This document shows, piece by piece, positions 15,596 to 24,446 of a stretch of 64,000 nt of DNA; positions within the stretch are counted from its first letter, which is position 1, and every line of letters starts with the position of its first letter. The stretch covers positions 1 to 64,000 of the forward strand of contig ONJS01000004.1 of the NCBI GenBank assembly GCA_900318205.1, written 5' to 3'. The DNA is from an uncultured Prevotellaceae bacterium (GTDB taxonomy: Bacteria > Bacteroidota > Bacteroidia > Bacteroidales > Muribaculaceae). The translations under genes and the position numbers were made by a program. The notes beneath the pieces were generated by a model. That model ran no database searches. It saw only the letters and a program-made list of their open reading frames with translations, and had not been told where the DNA came from.

Positions 15596-18106
15596 TCAGT
15601 TTTTATTCAACAGCTGGGTGATGAGGGCGGTGACGTCTTCGATGTTGACATTGCCGCTGCCATCGACATCGGCGGCTGTTGAAGACGTGCCGTCAAGAAG
15701 CATCTGAATCAGGGCGGTCACATCACTAATGCTGATGGCGCCGTCGCCATTCACATCACCAGGCATGTCACCAGTGTCGATGCCGACGATGTTTTTAAAC
15801 GAACTCCAATAGGCCGTTGAACTGTACTGTTCCAGCGAACGTAAGGGCACGTTGAGTGTCGCCGACGTATAGACAGTGTTGTTGAAAGCGTTCTTGGTGT
15901 TGAGAGCCGGCGGCGTAACTGCGAGACAGGTGACGGTTTTGATGACGTTACAACCCGTGAAGGCACGCGCCCCAACAGACGTCATGGCCTTTCCCATCGT
16001 TACGCTTGTCAATGGCGTACAGCCATAGAAGGCATAGTCGGAGATGAACTCGACATCGTCATCGATAACAAGTTCCTTGACTGGCTTACCGTTCAGCGAC
16101 AGGCTGTGGGTAATGTTTAACGGATTGGAATTCGCATCGGTGAACGTAGCCGTACACCAGGACTTGACGTCGGTGATGTTCACGGTGGTGAGCCCGGTGC
16201 CGTAGAAGCAGAAAGAGTCAAAGGAAAGGTCTCCGGTTCCAAAATTGACAGTAGTCAGCCCACTGCAGTAGCCGAAAGCAGCATAGCCAATGACCTTGGC
16301 ACCATTGCCAAAAGTCACCGTTCTCAAACTGCTACAGTTATAGAAAGACCATGTACCAATCGTCGTCTGACCATCGCCAAAGGTGAGCAACCCTAAGGAT
16401 TGGCATCCCATGAACGCATATTCGCCGATATTGAGGTCTCCGTTCACAAAGGTGGCCTTGGCAAGTTTGCTGCAATAGGCGAATGCAAAGTTGCCGATAA
16501 CGAGTGACGGGCTGCTCGTAGTGACACCCAATAGGTTATGGCAACTCTCAAAAGCCGACATCTTGATTTCCTTGACCGAGGAAGGCAGCGTCACGTTGGT
16601 CAGGGCGGTACACCCAGCAAAGGCATTCGGACCGATGGTGGTCAACGCATTGCCCATCGTCACACCCGTCAAGGCGGTGGCATTCAGGAAAGCACTGTTG
16701 CCGATGGTTTCCACCGCATTGCCCAGTGTCACATGGGTGAGTTCGTCGCAGTTGCGGAATGCGCTATTGCCGATTGACGTAACAGCCAGCGTCCTGCCGT
16801 CAACGGTGATTTGGTCAGGTATCGTCACATCGCCCCTGTAGGAATTGAAGCGTGAATCCTTGTTCACGACGACAGCCTCATCCCCATCAATGCGGTAATA
16901 GATGCCATCGATGGCGACATCATAGGCCTGGATGGGCTCGCCACTCTCGTTGGGTGCAATCTGATAGGCCATCATCTGGTCCAGGGTGAAACTGTAATTG
17001 CCCACGACAAACGCATCGAGTTCAAAGTATCCGTCACCACTGCCGCTCCAGCCCCAATTGATGTGGTACTTGCCATCATCACAGCCGTCAACGACAAACA
17101 CATGGCCGCTGGTGGGCGACACCTTGGCGTGATAGAGGATGGGACGACCTGCCTCCATTTCTTCCATCATCATCGCGTTCCAGTCATCATAACTGTACTG
17201 GGCCCTCTCGGCAGACGTCGCATGATAGCCCAGGGTCATCATGGCGGTCAACATATATTCCATATCACGGGCATCACTGGCGTTAGCCGAATAGTCCATG
17301 TAACATGCCTGACCGCAATAGAGCATCAGCCAAGCGACAGCATCGGCCTGGTCGGCGGTATAGTTCACATTCTTATAACTGTCCAGCATATTGTCCCAAT
17401 CCAAGGGGATTGACGGCAATGCAGGCATGTTCAGTTGCGCAGTGCGGGTGACATAGGCGGGCAGTTCGGGTGCCACAGCAGGGAATTTCCAGCGATACAT
17501 CACTTGAGCCATGGCTGTTGCGCCGCAGCCAGTGGCGCACCTCGTTCCCTGATCATTGGGACAACGGTTGTTGTAGGGAGTGCCCTGGTCCCATTGACAG
17601 GTCACCAAGGGCGCTACCGTCAGCCCTTTGCCCGAAGAGCGCAGATTGGCATCGGCCGAAATTTCTGGGTGGGCCTGCAGGTATTCCATCTGCGCTGCAT
17701 AGCGATCAAGCATCCACTGCATCGCTTTGGGAATACGGTTCATGTCCAAGCCGGTGTCGCCATAGGCCAAAACCTCCTGAGCGCGGTCATCACCAGCCAC
17801 GATGACAAAAGCGCAGCCATCATCGGTGGTGTACACATAGTAGTCGGCAACATCGGCGTTGACAGCAGATATCCTCGTACCGACGAGATGCAATGTGACA
17901 GGGGCGGCACCACGCATTTTCACATCCACCTTGTCCTGCAGGAAGCGGGTTGCAGTAGCCAGAGCGGTGGTCTCGTCAATACTTGCAGCACTCGCCGTGA
18001 TGCCCACGAGGAGCAACAAAGCGGTAGCCAGCCATTTCTTAACAGTGCCATGTGAATAGGTCCTATTCACACACTTAAATCTGAATTGATAAATACAATG
18101 CTTCAT
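15596..18106 (-). CDS. secreted C10-family cysteine protease with LRR_5 repeats and dockerin-like C-terminus
   Basis: 836 residues. A signal peptide (LATALLLLVGITASA) is followed by a Spi-like propeptide to about 175 and then a streptopain-type peptidase. The catalytic Cys194 lies in CATGCGATAMAQVMYRW, His335 in SGHVFVVDGCDDG, and the HINWGWSGSGDGYFELD block follows. From about 420 to 760 are diverged LRR_5 units (LTNVTLPSSVKEIKMSAFESC type), and residues 775-836 are a dockerin-like pair (GDVNGDGAISISDVT, ADVDGSGNVNIEDVT). C10 proteases are secreted as zymogens and cleave host or microbial proteins. The LRR and dockerin would target or tether it. All catalytic motifs are present, so it is probably active. 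The only in-frame ATG near the signal peptide gives an unusually long charged n-region. Confidence 0.9.
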   Translation of the reverse strand: MKHCIYQFRFKCVNRTYSHGTVKKWLATALLLLVGITASAASIDETTALATATRFLQDKVDVKMRGAAPVTLHLVGTRISAVNADVADYYVYTTDDGCAFVIVAGDDRAQEVLAYGDTGLDMNRIPKAMQWMLDRYAAQMEYLQAHPEISADANLRSSGKGLTVAPLVTCQWDQGTPYNNRCPNDQGTRCATGCGATAMAQVMYRWKFPAVAPELPAYVTRTAQLNMPALPSIPLDWDNMLDSYKNVNYTADQADAVAWLMLYCGQACYMDYSANASDARDMEYMLTAMMTLGYHATSAERAQYSYDDWNAMMMEEMEAGRPILYHAKVSPTSGHVFVVDGCDDGKYHINWGWSGSGDGYFELDAFVVGNYSFTLDQMMAYQIAPNESGEPIQAYDVAIDGIYYRIDGDEAVVVNKDSRFNSYRGDVTIPDQITVDGRTLAVTSIGNSAFRNCDELTHVTLGNAVETIGNSAFLNATALTGVTMGNALTTIGPNAFAGCTALTNVTLPSSVKEIKMSAFESCHNLLGVTTSSPSLVIGNFAFAYCSKLAKATFVNGDLNIGEYAFMGCQSLGLLTFGDGQTTIGTWSFYNCSSLRTVTFGNGAKVIGYAAFGYCSGLTTVNFGTGDLSFDSFCFYGTGLTTVNITDVKSWCTATFTDANSNPLNITHSLSLNGKPVKELVIDDDVEFISDYAFYGCTPLTSVTMGKAMTSVGARAFTGCNVIKTVTCLAVTPPALNTKNAFNNTVYTSATLNVPLRSLEQYSSTAYWSSFKNIVGIDTGDMPGDVNGDGAISISDVTALIQMLLDGTSSTAADVDGSGNVNIEDVTALITQLLNKN

Positions 18107-18175
18107 TGTGATTTAGAGTTTTTAAATAATTGGTAAACAGTTTATTATCGATTCATCCCACATGATAGAGATTGA

Positions 18176-19759
18176 TTACTCGACATTCAATAGCATATCG
18201 ATGAGGGTGGTAACGTCAACAATCGTCACCTGGCCGTCGCCGTTCACGTCGCAGTAGGCGGGTTGTTCGCCATCAGCCATCAATTGACCGATCAATTCCG
18301 AGACGTCGTTAATGCCCAACTTGCCGTCACCGTTGATGTCGCCAGGGCCTGCACCCAGGAACGGCACGATGCGAGATAATTTACTCCATTTGTCATGCGC
18401 CTGATAAGCAGCCAGCGACTCGGCGGGAACATACAACGTCGTTGTCCATTCATAAGGACAAGCAAAAATGTAGAAAGAGTTTGACTCAACAGACGGTGGT
18501 GTAACCGGATGACAAACCACGTTGCTCAAACTGCCACAGTAAAACGCCAGATCATTGATTGTCGTGACTGAAGCAGGGATAGAGATACTCGCCAGATAAT
18601 TGCAAAAATAGAATGCCTTTGTGCCTATTTCAGTAACAGTTTCAGGAATAACAGTGTTCAAGCAGCCCAAGATAAGCTGATTGCTTGCCGTCTCAATAAC
18701 AGCATTGCAATTGTTCCTGGAATCATAAACCGGATTGCCCTCCTCTACCGACAATGAGGCCAGCAAGGGATAACCTTCATGACAATCATAATCATTTACA
18801 TGGATTAAGGTCACGGTGCTGGGGATGCTCACACCAGAGAAATGATCAAACGCATTACAGCCAATGCTTTTAACGGTATAATTATGGTTATTGATATGAA
18901 TTACACCTGGTATCACAATATTGCCAGACCTGAGAGGAGTAATGATGGGATAGGTCATAGACCACATGTAGTTAACATAATAATCAGGGACCGAAGCAGT
19001 ATTGTTCTCATCAGTATAATACACCAATCCGTCACAAACGATTGTACGGTCACTCTGGCTGATGAATCCTGTTGAGTCATATACCACAGTTGCAGTCACT
19101 TCCCTTTCCAGATTCCCATTTGTGGTTTTTGCCATAATCTTATATTCACCATACTGGTCCAGATAGATTTCTCCATCATATTCTATCCACTCATTACTGT
19201 CATTGATTTTATAGTAATAATGCTCTGGTTTAATAAAACGACCCCCGGCTACATACAATAAAAAAGAATTATCACCATACAGGGGATACTTATTACTATC
19301 GCCAAATAAACCATCGACAATACGGACAGCCAGACCTTGCTCGTTATCCACACGGTTAGCATAAACAAGTGGCGGAGTGACTTGGGGGAAGCCAAATTCG
19401 ACGTAAGTATCACTGAAGCTATATTCAACTATTTCACTGGCATCTTTACCAGGACTGACGGCATAACATTCAACTTGGTAATCTATAATATAAAGGTTAT
19501 CCTTGAACTGTAACTCTACAGGCTCAGTGTAAACCTTCCAGTCAGTCCAAGCAGTCCAGTCAGTCCAGTCATAATAATTGTAACGCCAATAAATCACGGC
19601 CTGAGGGTCATCGTGACTGAGTTCCATAGTAGCAGAAAACACATCCACATTACAATTAATCACCGGGATATCGGTCTGCACCGGCACGTCTTGGGCACAG
19701 ACGGCAGCAGTGGCAGTAACCAGCAGCATGAGAGATAAGAGTAGCTTTTTCATTTTCAT
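18176..19759 (-). CDS. secreted protein with diverged LRR_5 segment and dockerin-like C-terminus
   Basis: 527 residues from the ATG at 19759 (MKMKKLLLSLMLLVTATAAV signal peptide). Residues 25-120 contain a DWTDWTAWTDW stretch and the phrase YQVECYAVSPGKDASEIVEY, resembling the small beta-sandwich found next to chitobiase-type C-terminal domains. A middle region with YYKINDSNEWIEYDGEIYL looks like a second such module. A short LRR_5 tract (TVTEIGTKAFYFCN, GNPVYDSRNNCNAVIETA) follows, then a dockerin-like pair (GDINGDGKLGINDVSELIG, CDVNGDGQVTIVDVTTLID). No catalytic motif was seen. It shares the GNPxYDSRNNCNAxIETA insert with the array at 1352-9714, linking the two clusters. It lies 69 nt upstream of the protease gene and could be co-transcribed with it. 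Confidence 0.8.
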   Translation of the reverse strand: MKMKKLLLSLMLLVTATAAVCAQDVPVQTDIPVINCNVDVFSATMELSHDDPQAVIYWRYNYYDWTDWTAWTDWKVYTEPVELQFKDNLYIIDYQVECYAVSPGKDASEIVEYSFSDTYVEFGFPQVTPPLVYANRVDNEQGLAVRIVDGLFGDSNKYPLYGDNSFLLYVAGGRFIKPEHYYYKINDSNEWIEYDGEIYLDQYGEYKIMAKTTNGNLEREVTATVVYDSTGFISQSDRTIVCDGLVYYTDENNTASVPDYYVNYMWSMTYPIITPLRSGNIVIPGVIHINNHNYTVKSIGCNAFDHFSGVSIPSTVTLIHVNDYDCHEGYPLLASLSVEEGNPVYDSRNNCNAVIETASNQLILGCLNTVIPETVTEIGTKAFYFCNYLASISIPASVTTINDLAFYCGSLSNVVCHPVTPPSVESNSFYIFACPYEWTTTLYVPAESLAAYQAHDKWSKLSRIVPFLGAGPGDINGDGKLGINDVSELIGQLMADGEQPAYCDVNGDGQVTIVDVTTLIDMLLNVE

Positions 19760-19907
19760 CAAGTTTTTTAGATGGTTAAACTATTTTTGCCCCCGAATTT
19801 ACTATCCACAAAAATCTCAAACAAGTGATTTTGCGGGAAAAATCGCCAAATTCAATTTTTTGACAAAAAAGTGTCTAATTATTTTACACTTTAGGCACTA
19901 AGTAACG

Positions 19908-19948
19908 AAAAAAGCTTGCGGACTGGTAATGATTATCAGCCCGCAAGC
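19908..19948 (-). terminator. intrinsic terminator of the PBP gene
   Basis: On the minus strand, GCTTGCGGGCTG pairs with CAGTCCGCAAGC around an 11-nt loop and is followed by TTTTTT. It sits about 30 nt after the PBP stop codon. Confidence 0.8.
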
Positions 19949-19979
19949 AGCGTCAGTTGTTATCAAATATCTTTCTTGC

Positions 19980-22406
19980 CTATATGGAATCCGGACTTGC
20001 CGAGGGTTCCTCAAGTTTCTCGTCGGGATTGAAGTCGTCGGTCAAGGGGATGGCGAGGCTGTCCTCGTCGAACAGCAACGTCGAGTCAAGTTCCTCGACC
20101 GGAGCAATCGATGAGCAGCCCGAGTAGAGTGCCGCATCGATGGGCTCCTTGCAGGGCTGGAAGCGCTGGTGATACTTCTGGAACTGCGGATCGCTCAGCA
20201 CGAGTTGCAGGAAGCGGCCGCAGATGGGCAATGCCGTCTTGCTGCCCTGTCCCAATGCACCCCAGCGGAAATGGATCTGGCGGTACTCGCCGCCCACCCA
20301 TGAGCCGCACACCAGACCGGGTGACACGGCGACAAACCAAGCGTCGGCATGGCGGTTACTGGTGCCCGTCTTGCCACCCAGGTCCACGTCATAGAGGGGA
20401 CGGGTGACGTAGCCGTTGAGGGCCATCGCGGTACCTCCGGCATCAGTTCGGCAGGCCATAAGCATCTGCTGCATGAGCCAAGCCGAGCGATAGGAGATCG
20501 CCTGCTTCTGATGGTCGGGGGCATGGTAAATCTCCTTGCCGTCACGATCGACAATGCGCGTGACAATGACCGGGTCGTGCATCATACCGTCGTTGACAAC
20601 GGTACAGTAGGCATTGACCAGCTCCAGCAGGTCCACGTCGCTGGCACCCAGTGAGAGGGCTGGCTTGGGATCCATCGGGGATTTGATACCCATGGCACGG
20701 GCGAGTTGGGCGATTTCGCTGAAGCCCACCTCTTGACCCACACGCACGGTAACGCTATTGATACTCTGTGCAAAGGCGCCACGCAAGGTCATATCGGAGC
20801 CGCTGAAGGTACCGTTTGCATTGGTCGGCCTCCAGTGCTCCATCTCTTGCTTGTCCTCATTATAGACCAGTGTGTCAATATACTCATCGGGACGGCGGTC
20901 ACAAGGCGTCAAGCCGCGCTCCATCGCCATGGCATAGACAAAGAGTTTGAACGTCGAGCCCGGCTGATGCTTGGCACGCACCTTGTCATACTTCCACGTG
21001 TCGAAGTCCACATCACCGACCCATGCCTTGACATGACCGTTGCTCGGCTCCATGGCGATGAAGCCGCAGTGCATGAAGTGCAGCATGTAACGCACCGAGT
21101 CCATCGAACTCATTTCCATATAGAGCGAGTCGTTCACATAGTCAAACAGGTGCACCATGTGGGGCTGGTTCATGTAGTAGTTGACCGAATCCAGGTCGTT
21201 AGGATAACGCGCCAGCAACTCATGATAGATGGGCGTGTTGCGTGCCTTGTCCTCGACAAAGTTGGCAATAGGCTGGTTATTGTCGTCGAGCCAGCAGTCC
21301 TGGTTGCCCCAATGGCTATTGAAGTTCTGCTGCACGACCTTCATCTTCTCGCTCACTGCCTGCTCGGCATACTCCTGCATCTTGGCGTCGAGCGTGGTGT
21401 AGATCTTCAAGCCGTCGCGTTCCAAGTCAAGTTTCAGGCCCTGAGCCTTGGCGATATCCTCTATCTCGCGTGCCACCGCCTCGCGGAAGTAAGGGGCGAC
21501 ACCATCGTAGTTGGCCTCGAGCGTGTATTTCAAGTCAATGGGCAGCGAGGAGATCGAGTCATATTGTGCCTGGGTCAAGTCACCATGCTCCACCATGTTC
21601 TTGAGCACCTGGTTGCGGCGACGCAGGCTGTTCTTGGGATTGATGCGCGGATTGTAGGTACTGGTAGCCTTGAGCAGGCCGACGAGTACGGCGCTCTCCT
21701 CAATCTTGAGTTGGCGCGGCGTGGTCTTGAAATAGGTGTTGGCTGCCGTTTTGATGCCGAAGGCGTTGCTGCCGAAATCGACCGTGTTGGCATACATTTC
21801 AAGGATTTCCTGCTTGCTGTAGAACATCTCCAACTTGGTGGCGATGATCCATTCCTTGCTCTTCATGATGAGCATCTTCACGCCAGGTATATAGCCCAGC
21901 AGACCCGTCGAGTAATCGCTACGGGTGCGGAACATGTTCTTCACCAACTGCTGCGTGATGGTGCTGGCACCACGGGGACGACCATGAAGGACCATGTCCT
22001 TGGCGGCAGCGCCTAGACCACTGAAATCGATGCCGTGGTGGTGGTAGAAGCGCTCGTCCTCGGTATCGATGAGCACCTTAAAGAACTGAGGATTGATCGA
22101 GTCGTAGGACACCGGCGTGCGGTTCTCGTCATAGTACTTGCCGATGGTCTTGCCGTCGGCGCTATAGAGGTAGCTAGCCTCGGGGTTGCGCGGATGCATG
22201 ATGCTGTAGGTGCTGGGCGACTTGCCGAACAACCACAGCAGATTGATGTCAACAGCTATGAGATAGAGCAGGAACAACACGATGAAGGTCCCTATCGCTG
22301 CGAGTGTCTTGACCCACCAGGGGCGACCACGGTACAATCCCTTGTACCATGTCTTGAACCGCCTCCAGTTGCGGGTGATGATATTGCCTGATTTCTTATC
22401 GGTCAT
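19980..22406 (-). CDS. mrcA: class A penicillin-binding protein (PBP1A-like transglycosylase/transpeptidase)
   Basis: 808 residues: a short cytoplasmic tail, a transmembrane anchor at about 34-55, a GT51 glycosyltransferase domain with EDERFYHHHGID (catalytic Glu near 117) and RGASTITQQLVKN, then a transpeptidase domain. The latter has PGSTFK (nucleophile Ser near 483), SINS (the SxN motif) and GGKTGTS near 677. It polymerises lipid II glycan and cross-links peptidoglycan on the periplasmic face. The C-terminus is short and acidic with no extra domain. All catalytic motifs are intact. A strong terminator follows, and the glycosyltransferase gene lies 75 nt upstream in the same direction. Confidence 0.95.
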   Translation of the reverse strand: MTDKKSGNIITRNWRRFKTWYKGLYRGRPWWVKTLAAIGTFIVLFLLYLIAVDINLLWLFGKSPSTYSIMHPRNPEASYLYSADGKTIGKYYDENRTPVSYDSINPQFFKVLIDTEDERFYHHHGIDFSGLGAAAKDMVLHGRPRGASTITQQLVKNMFRTRSDYSTGLLGYIPGVKMLIMKSKEWIIATKLEMFYSKQEILEMYANTVDFGSNAFGIKTAANTYFKTTPRQLKIEESAVLVGLLKATSTYNPRINPKNSLRRRNQVLKNMVEHGDLTQAQYDSISSLPIDLKYTLEANYDGVAPYFREAVAREIEDIAKAQGLKLDLERDGLKIYTTLDAKMQEYAEQAVSEKMKVVQQNFNSHWGNQDCWLDDNNQPIANFVEDKARNTPIYHELLARYPNDLDSVNYYMNQPHMVHLFDYVNDSLYMEMSSMDSVRYMLHFMHCGFIAMEPSNGHVKAWVGDVDFDTWKYDKVRAKHQPGSTFKLFVYAMAMERGLTPCDRRPDEYIDTLVYNEDKQEMEHWRPTNANGTFSGSDMTLRGAFAQSINSVTVRVGQEVGFSEIAQLARAMGIKSPMDPKPALSLGASDVDLLELVNAYCTVVNDGMMHDPVIVTRIVDRDGKEIYHAPDHQKQAISYRSAWLMQQMLMACRTDAGGTAMALNGYVTRPLYDVDLGGKTGTSNRHADAWFVAVSPGLVCGSWVGGEYRQIHFRWGALGQGSKTALPICGRFLQLVLSDPQFQKYHQRFQPCKEPIDAALYSGCSSIAPVEELDSTLLFDEDSLAIPLTDDFNPDEKLEEPSASPDSI

Positions 22407-22451
22407 ATTCGGTATATTTAGTTTCCAGTTCTTGTTAATTAGTTACCTTTA

Positions 22452-22479
22452 TTCCTAACTTCCCACTTCTAGCTCCTCA
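22452..22479 (-). repeat. heptanucleotide tandem repeat upstream of the PBP gene
   Basis: Read on the minus strand the units are TGAGGAG, CTAGAAG, TGGGAAG, TTAGGAA; three of the four contain a stop trinucleotide. It begins 2 nt after the glycosyltransferase stop codon and precedes the PBP start by about 45 nt. Confidence 0.7.
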
Positions 22480-22481
22480 CG

Positions 22482-23237
22482 CTATTGGCTGTTGGGGCTA
22501 CCAGCGATGCGGCGCTTCACAAATCGTGGGATAAAGCTCAAGTGGGCAAGTATGGCCTTCATCGTGCCATAGTGGTGACACATGATGCGGTAACGCTCCA
22601 GCAGCGAAGCACGGTGATGGCGAGTCGTCATGCCATCGGCCAGATAGCTGATGATGGGCACACGGCCTGCGTAGGCATTGGCAGGAGAAGCCTTCAGTAC
22701 CCTGATGCACCAGTCGTAGTCGGCACTCAGGCGATACTGCAGGTCATACTCTGGCGCCAGGTCACGGCGCACAACAAACGCCTGATGACACACCACCATG
22801 CCACGCAGGAAACTGTCAACCGTCAACCGCTTGGGGGCAGTCAGGTGTCGTTCGCCGACCACCTCGCGCGACTGGTCCACCAGCTGGGTCTGGCCATAGA
22901 TGACGCCAGGATTGCCGGATGTGAGTTGAGCCAGTCGTGCCAATACCGTATCGCTGGCAAAGGCATCGCCTGCGTTAAGGAAGATGATGTAACGCCCACG
23001 CGCACGCTTGATGCCCTTGTTCATCGCATCATACAGCCCCTGGTCGGGTTCGCTGAACACCCGCAACGAGGAAATGGACGCACCACGCACGATATTGAGC
23101 GTGTCGTCGGTCGATGCGCCATCGATGATGAGCATCTCGTAGTCGGTGTTCGTCTGACGCTGCACGCTCTCCAGTGTTGGGGCGATAACAGCCGCAGCAT
23201 TCCACGTGACAGTGATGATGGAAAATAGAGGTTCCAT
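22482..23237 (-). CDS. family 2 glycosyltransferase
   Basis: A 251-residue cytoplasmic GT-A enzyme. It opens with FSIITVTWNAAAVIAPTLES, then YEMLIIDGASTDDT (nucleotide-binding Asp region), SEPDQGLYDAMNKGIKRARG and IIFLNAGDAF (DxD-like region), the classic order for GT2. A later YRLSADYDWCIRVLKA block is typical of WcaA/WcaE-like colanic-acid or LPS-type transferases. It uses an unknown nucleotide sugar, presumably for a surface glycan. No glycan cluster surrounds it. The C-terminus is basic (RFVKRRIAGS). Acceptor and sugar cannot be inferred. Confidence 0.9.
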   Translation of the reverse strand: MEPLFSIITVTWNAAAVIAPTLESVQRQTNTDYEMLIIDGASTDDTLNIVRGASISSLRVFSEPDQGLYDAMNKGIKRARGRYIIFLNAGDAFASDTVLARLAQLTSGNPGVIYGQTQLVDQSREVVGERHLTAPKRLTVDSFLRGMVVCHQAFVVRRDLAPEYDLQYRLSADYDWCIRVLKASPANAYAGRVPIISYLADGMTTRHHRASLLERYRIMCHHYGTMKAILAHLSFIPRFVKRRIAGSPNSQ

Positions 23238-23262
23238 GCCTATATAATGGTTATTGTGGACG

Positions 23263-23293
23263 CAAAATTAATGCAAGTCACCGATAGAACAAA
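23263..23293 (-). promoter_or_regulatory. promoter of the GT2 gene
   Basis: Minus-strand TAATTTTG (-7 box, 23263-23270) with TTTG (23290-23293) 19 nt farther upstream, the full Bacteroidota arrangement. Confidence 0.65.
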
Positions 23294-23424
23294 ATAAAAA
23301 CCACAGTTTTTTATAATTTATGCGCTTTGCTGCCTGATTTTTTAAATACCTACAGTTTTACGGCAGTCTACACAATCAAATGGCCATTTTTTACGTTATA
23401 AAGAGAAAACAACTAGCATCGACT

Positions 23425-23916
23425 ATGAAAATGAACAAGTTATTACTGGCTATTGCCGCGCTGACACTGCTCATGATGGCAAGCAGTTGTGACCACATTG
23501 ACAACAAGACGTTGCCACGTTATACCGTGCGCCTGGATCTGGGCAGTTTCGCTTTGTGGAACACCTATGGCGTGAGCGGTATGGGTGACTATCGCGTCTT
23601 CAACCGCGATAAGGGCATACCTTCCAACTTCCCTTACAACGTCAACACCTTCACTGGATATGGCGGTGTGTTGCTCATGATGGGCATTGACGGCCCCATG
23701 GCCTATGACCTGTCATGTCCCGTCGAGATCAGCCAGGATGTGGTCCTGTCAATCAGTGCCGACAACTTTGATGCGGTGTGCCCGCGCTGCAACTCCCATT
23801 TCGACCCGCTGATGAATGGCGGAGGACCCATCAGCGGCGTAGCCATCAAGAACAAGGTGGGTATGCGCCAGTACCGTGTCATGCCCAGCAACGGCGGCTA
23901 CTTCATCTCCAACTGA
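23425..23916 (+). CDS. Rieske-like fold lipoprotein with altered cluster ligands
   Basis: 163 residues from the ATG at 23425; the upstream ATG at 23380 would add a poor basic extension before the signal peptide. The N-terminus is a lipoprotein signal (LLMMASSC lipobox, Cys about residue 20). The body contains YDLSCPVEI, then VCPRCNSHFDPLMNGGGPIS and a final YRVMPSNGGYF strand, the layout of small Bacteroidota Rieske-type lipoproteins. Canonical Rieske domains use CxH and CxxH pairs. Here the first pair reads C-P-V and the second C-P-R-C, so both cluster histidines are missing from their usual places. The fold call is moderate; bound Fe-S is doubtful and a two- or three-Cys metal site is possible. 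Partner and function are unknown. Confidence 0.6.
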   Translation: MKMNKLLLAIAALTLLMMASSCDHIDNKTLPRYTVRLDLGSFALWNTYGVSGMGDYRVFNRDKGIPSNFPYNVNTFTGYGGVLLMMGIDGPMAYDLSCPVEISQDVVLSISADNFDAVCPRCNSHFDPLMNGGGPISGVAIKNKVGMRQYRVMPSNGGYFISN

Positions 23917-24446
23917 TCGTTTTAAGGTTCCAGACTTTAAAGGCGTTAAAAACCATAGAGACATTAGGGTCCATAAAGGACTGAGAAAAACTGAAAATGT
24001 TCCACGGAGACGACCAGTGATTTTAGGTCCAAAATGGGCACAAAATCCTCTTTTTTCATAAAACAAGGCACAACGCTTGCATTTTGCAATTCGGAGTGCC
24101 ATTTTTCTTTTCTTGGTGGATAGTTTTTATAGCAAAAATCTAAAAAATAAATCTTATAGGATGCCATTTAATGTTAAAAAGTGTAAACTTTTTCATTTTT
24201 CATTTCCAAAAATTAAACATTCGAGGCTCCTTTGAGGCCCTGTTATTAGTACTCTCGCGTGGAACATTGCGTTAAAATTGCGGTTTTTGCTAAATGTTTA
24301 CAAGTGTTTAAGATGTTTGGTCAGGTCGGCAGGTTGCCCTACCTTTGCACCAGCAAACCAGGGCGTACGGCATTGAAATCGTTCTCGATGCCCTTAACGA
24401 AAAGGCCGCCGATGAGCGGATTTTCCAGTCCTCTAAATATATTATT
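23917..24446. other. 530-nt intergenic region
   Basis: AT-rich spacer. A weak hairpin AAAAAGT-gtaa-ACTTTTT at 24176-24193, followed by T-rich sequence, could end the lipoprotein transcript. A complete promoter for the NlpC gene lies at 24316-24347. The rest shows no gene, repeat or credible RNA. Confidence 0.5.
24316..24347 (+). promoter_or_regulatory. full Bacteroidota promoter for the NlpC/P60 gene
   Basis: TTTG (24316-24319), a 20-nt gap, then TACCTTTG (24340-24347). This implies a 5' leader of about 90 nt before the ATG at 24447. Confidence 0.75.

Noticed and set aside
20706-22016. 436-codon plus-strand open frame opposite the PBP gene
   Set aside because: It is the antisense of a complete, motif-bearing PBP gene. 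GC-ending codons in this genome open long antisense frames (also at 12486-13886, 27109-28188 and 29903-31081), and its His/Val-rich product has no domain.
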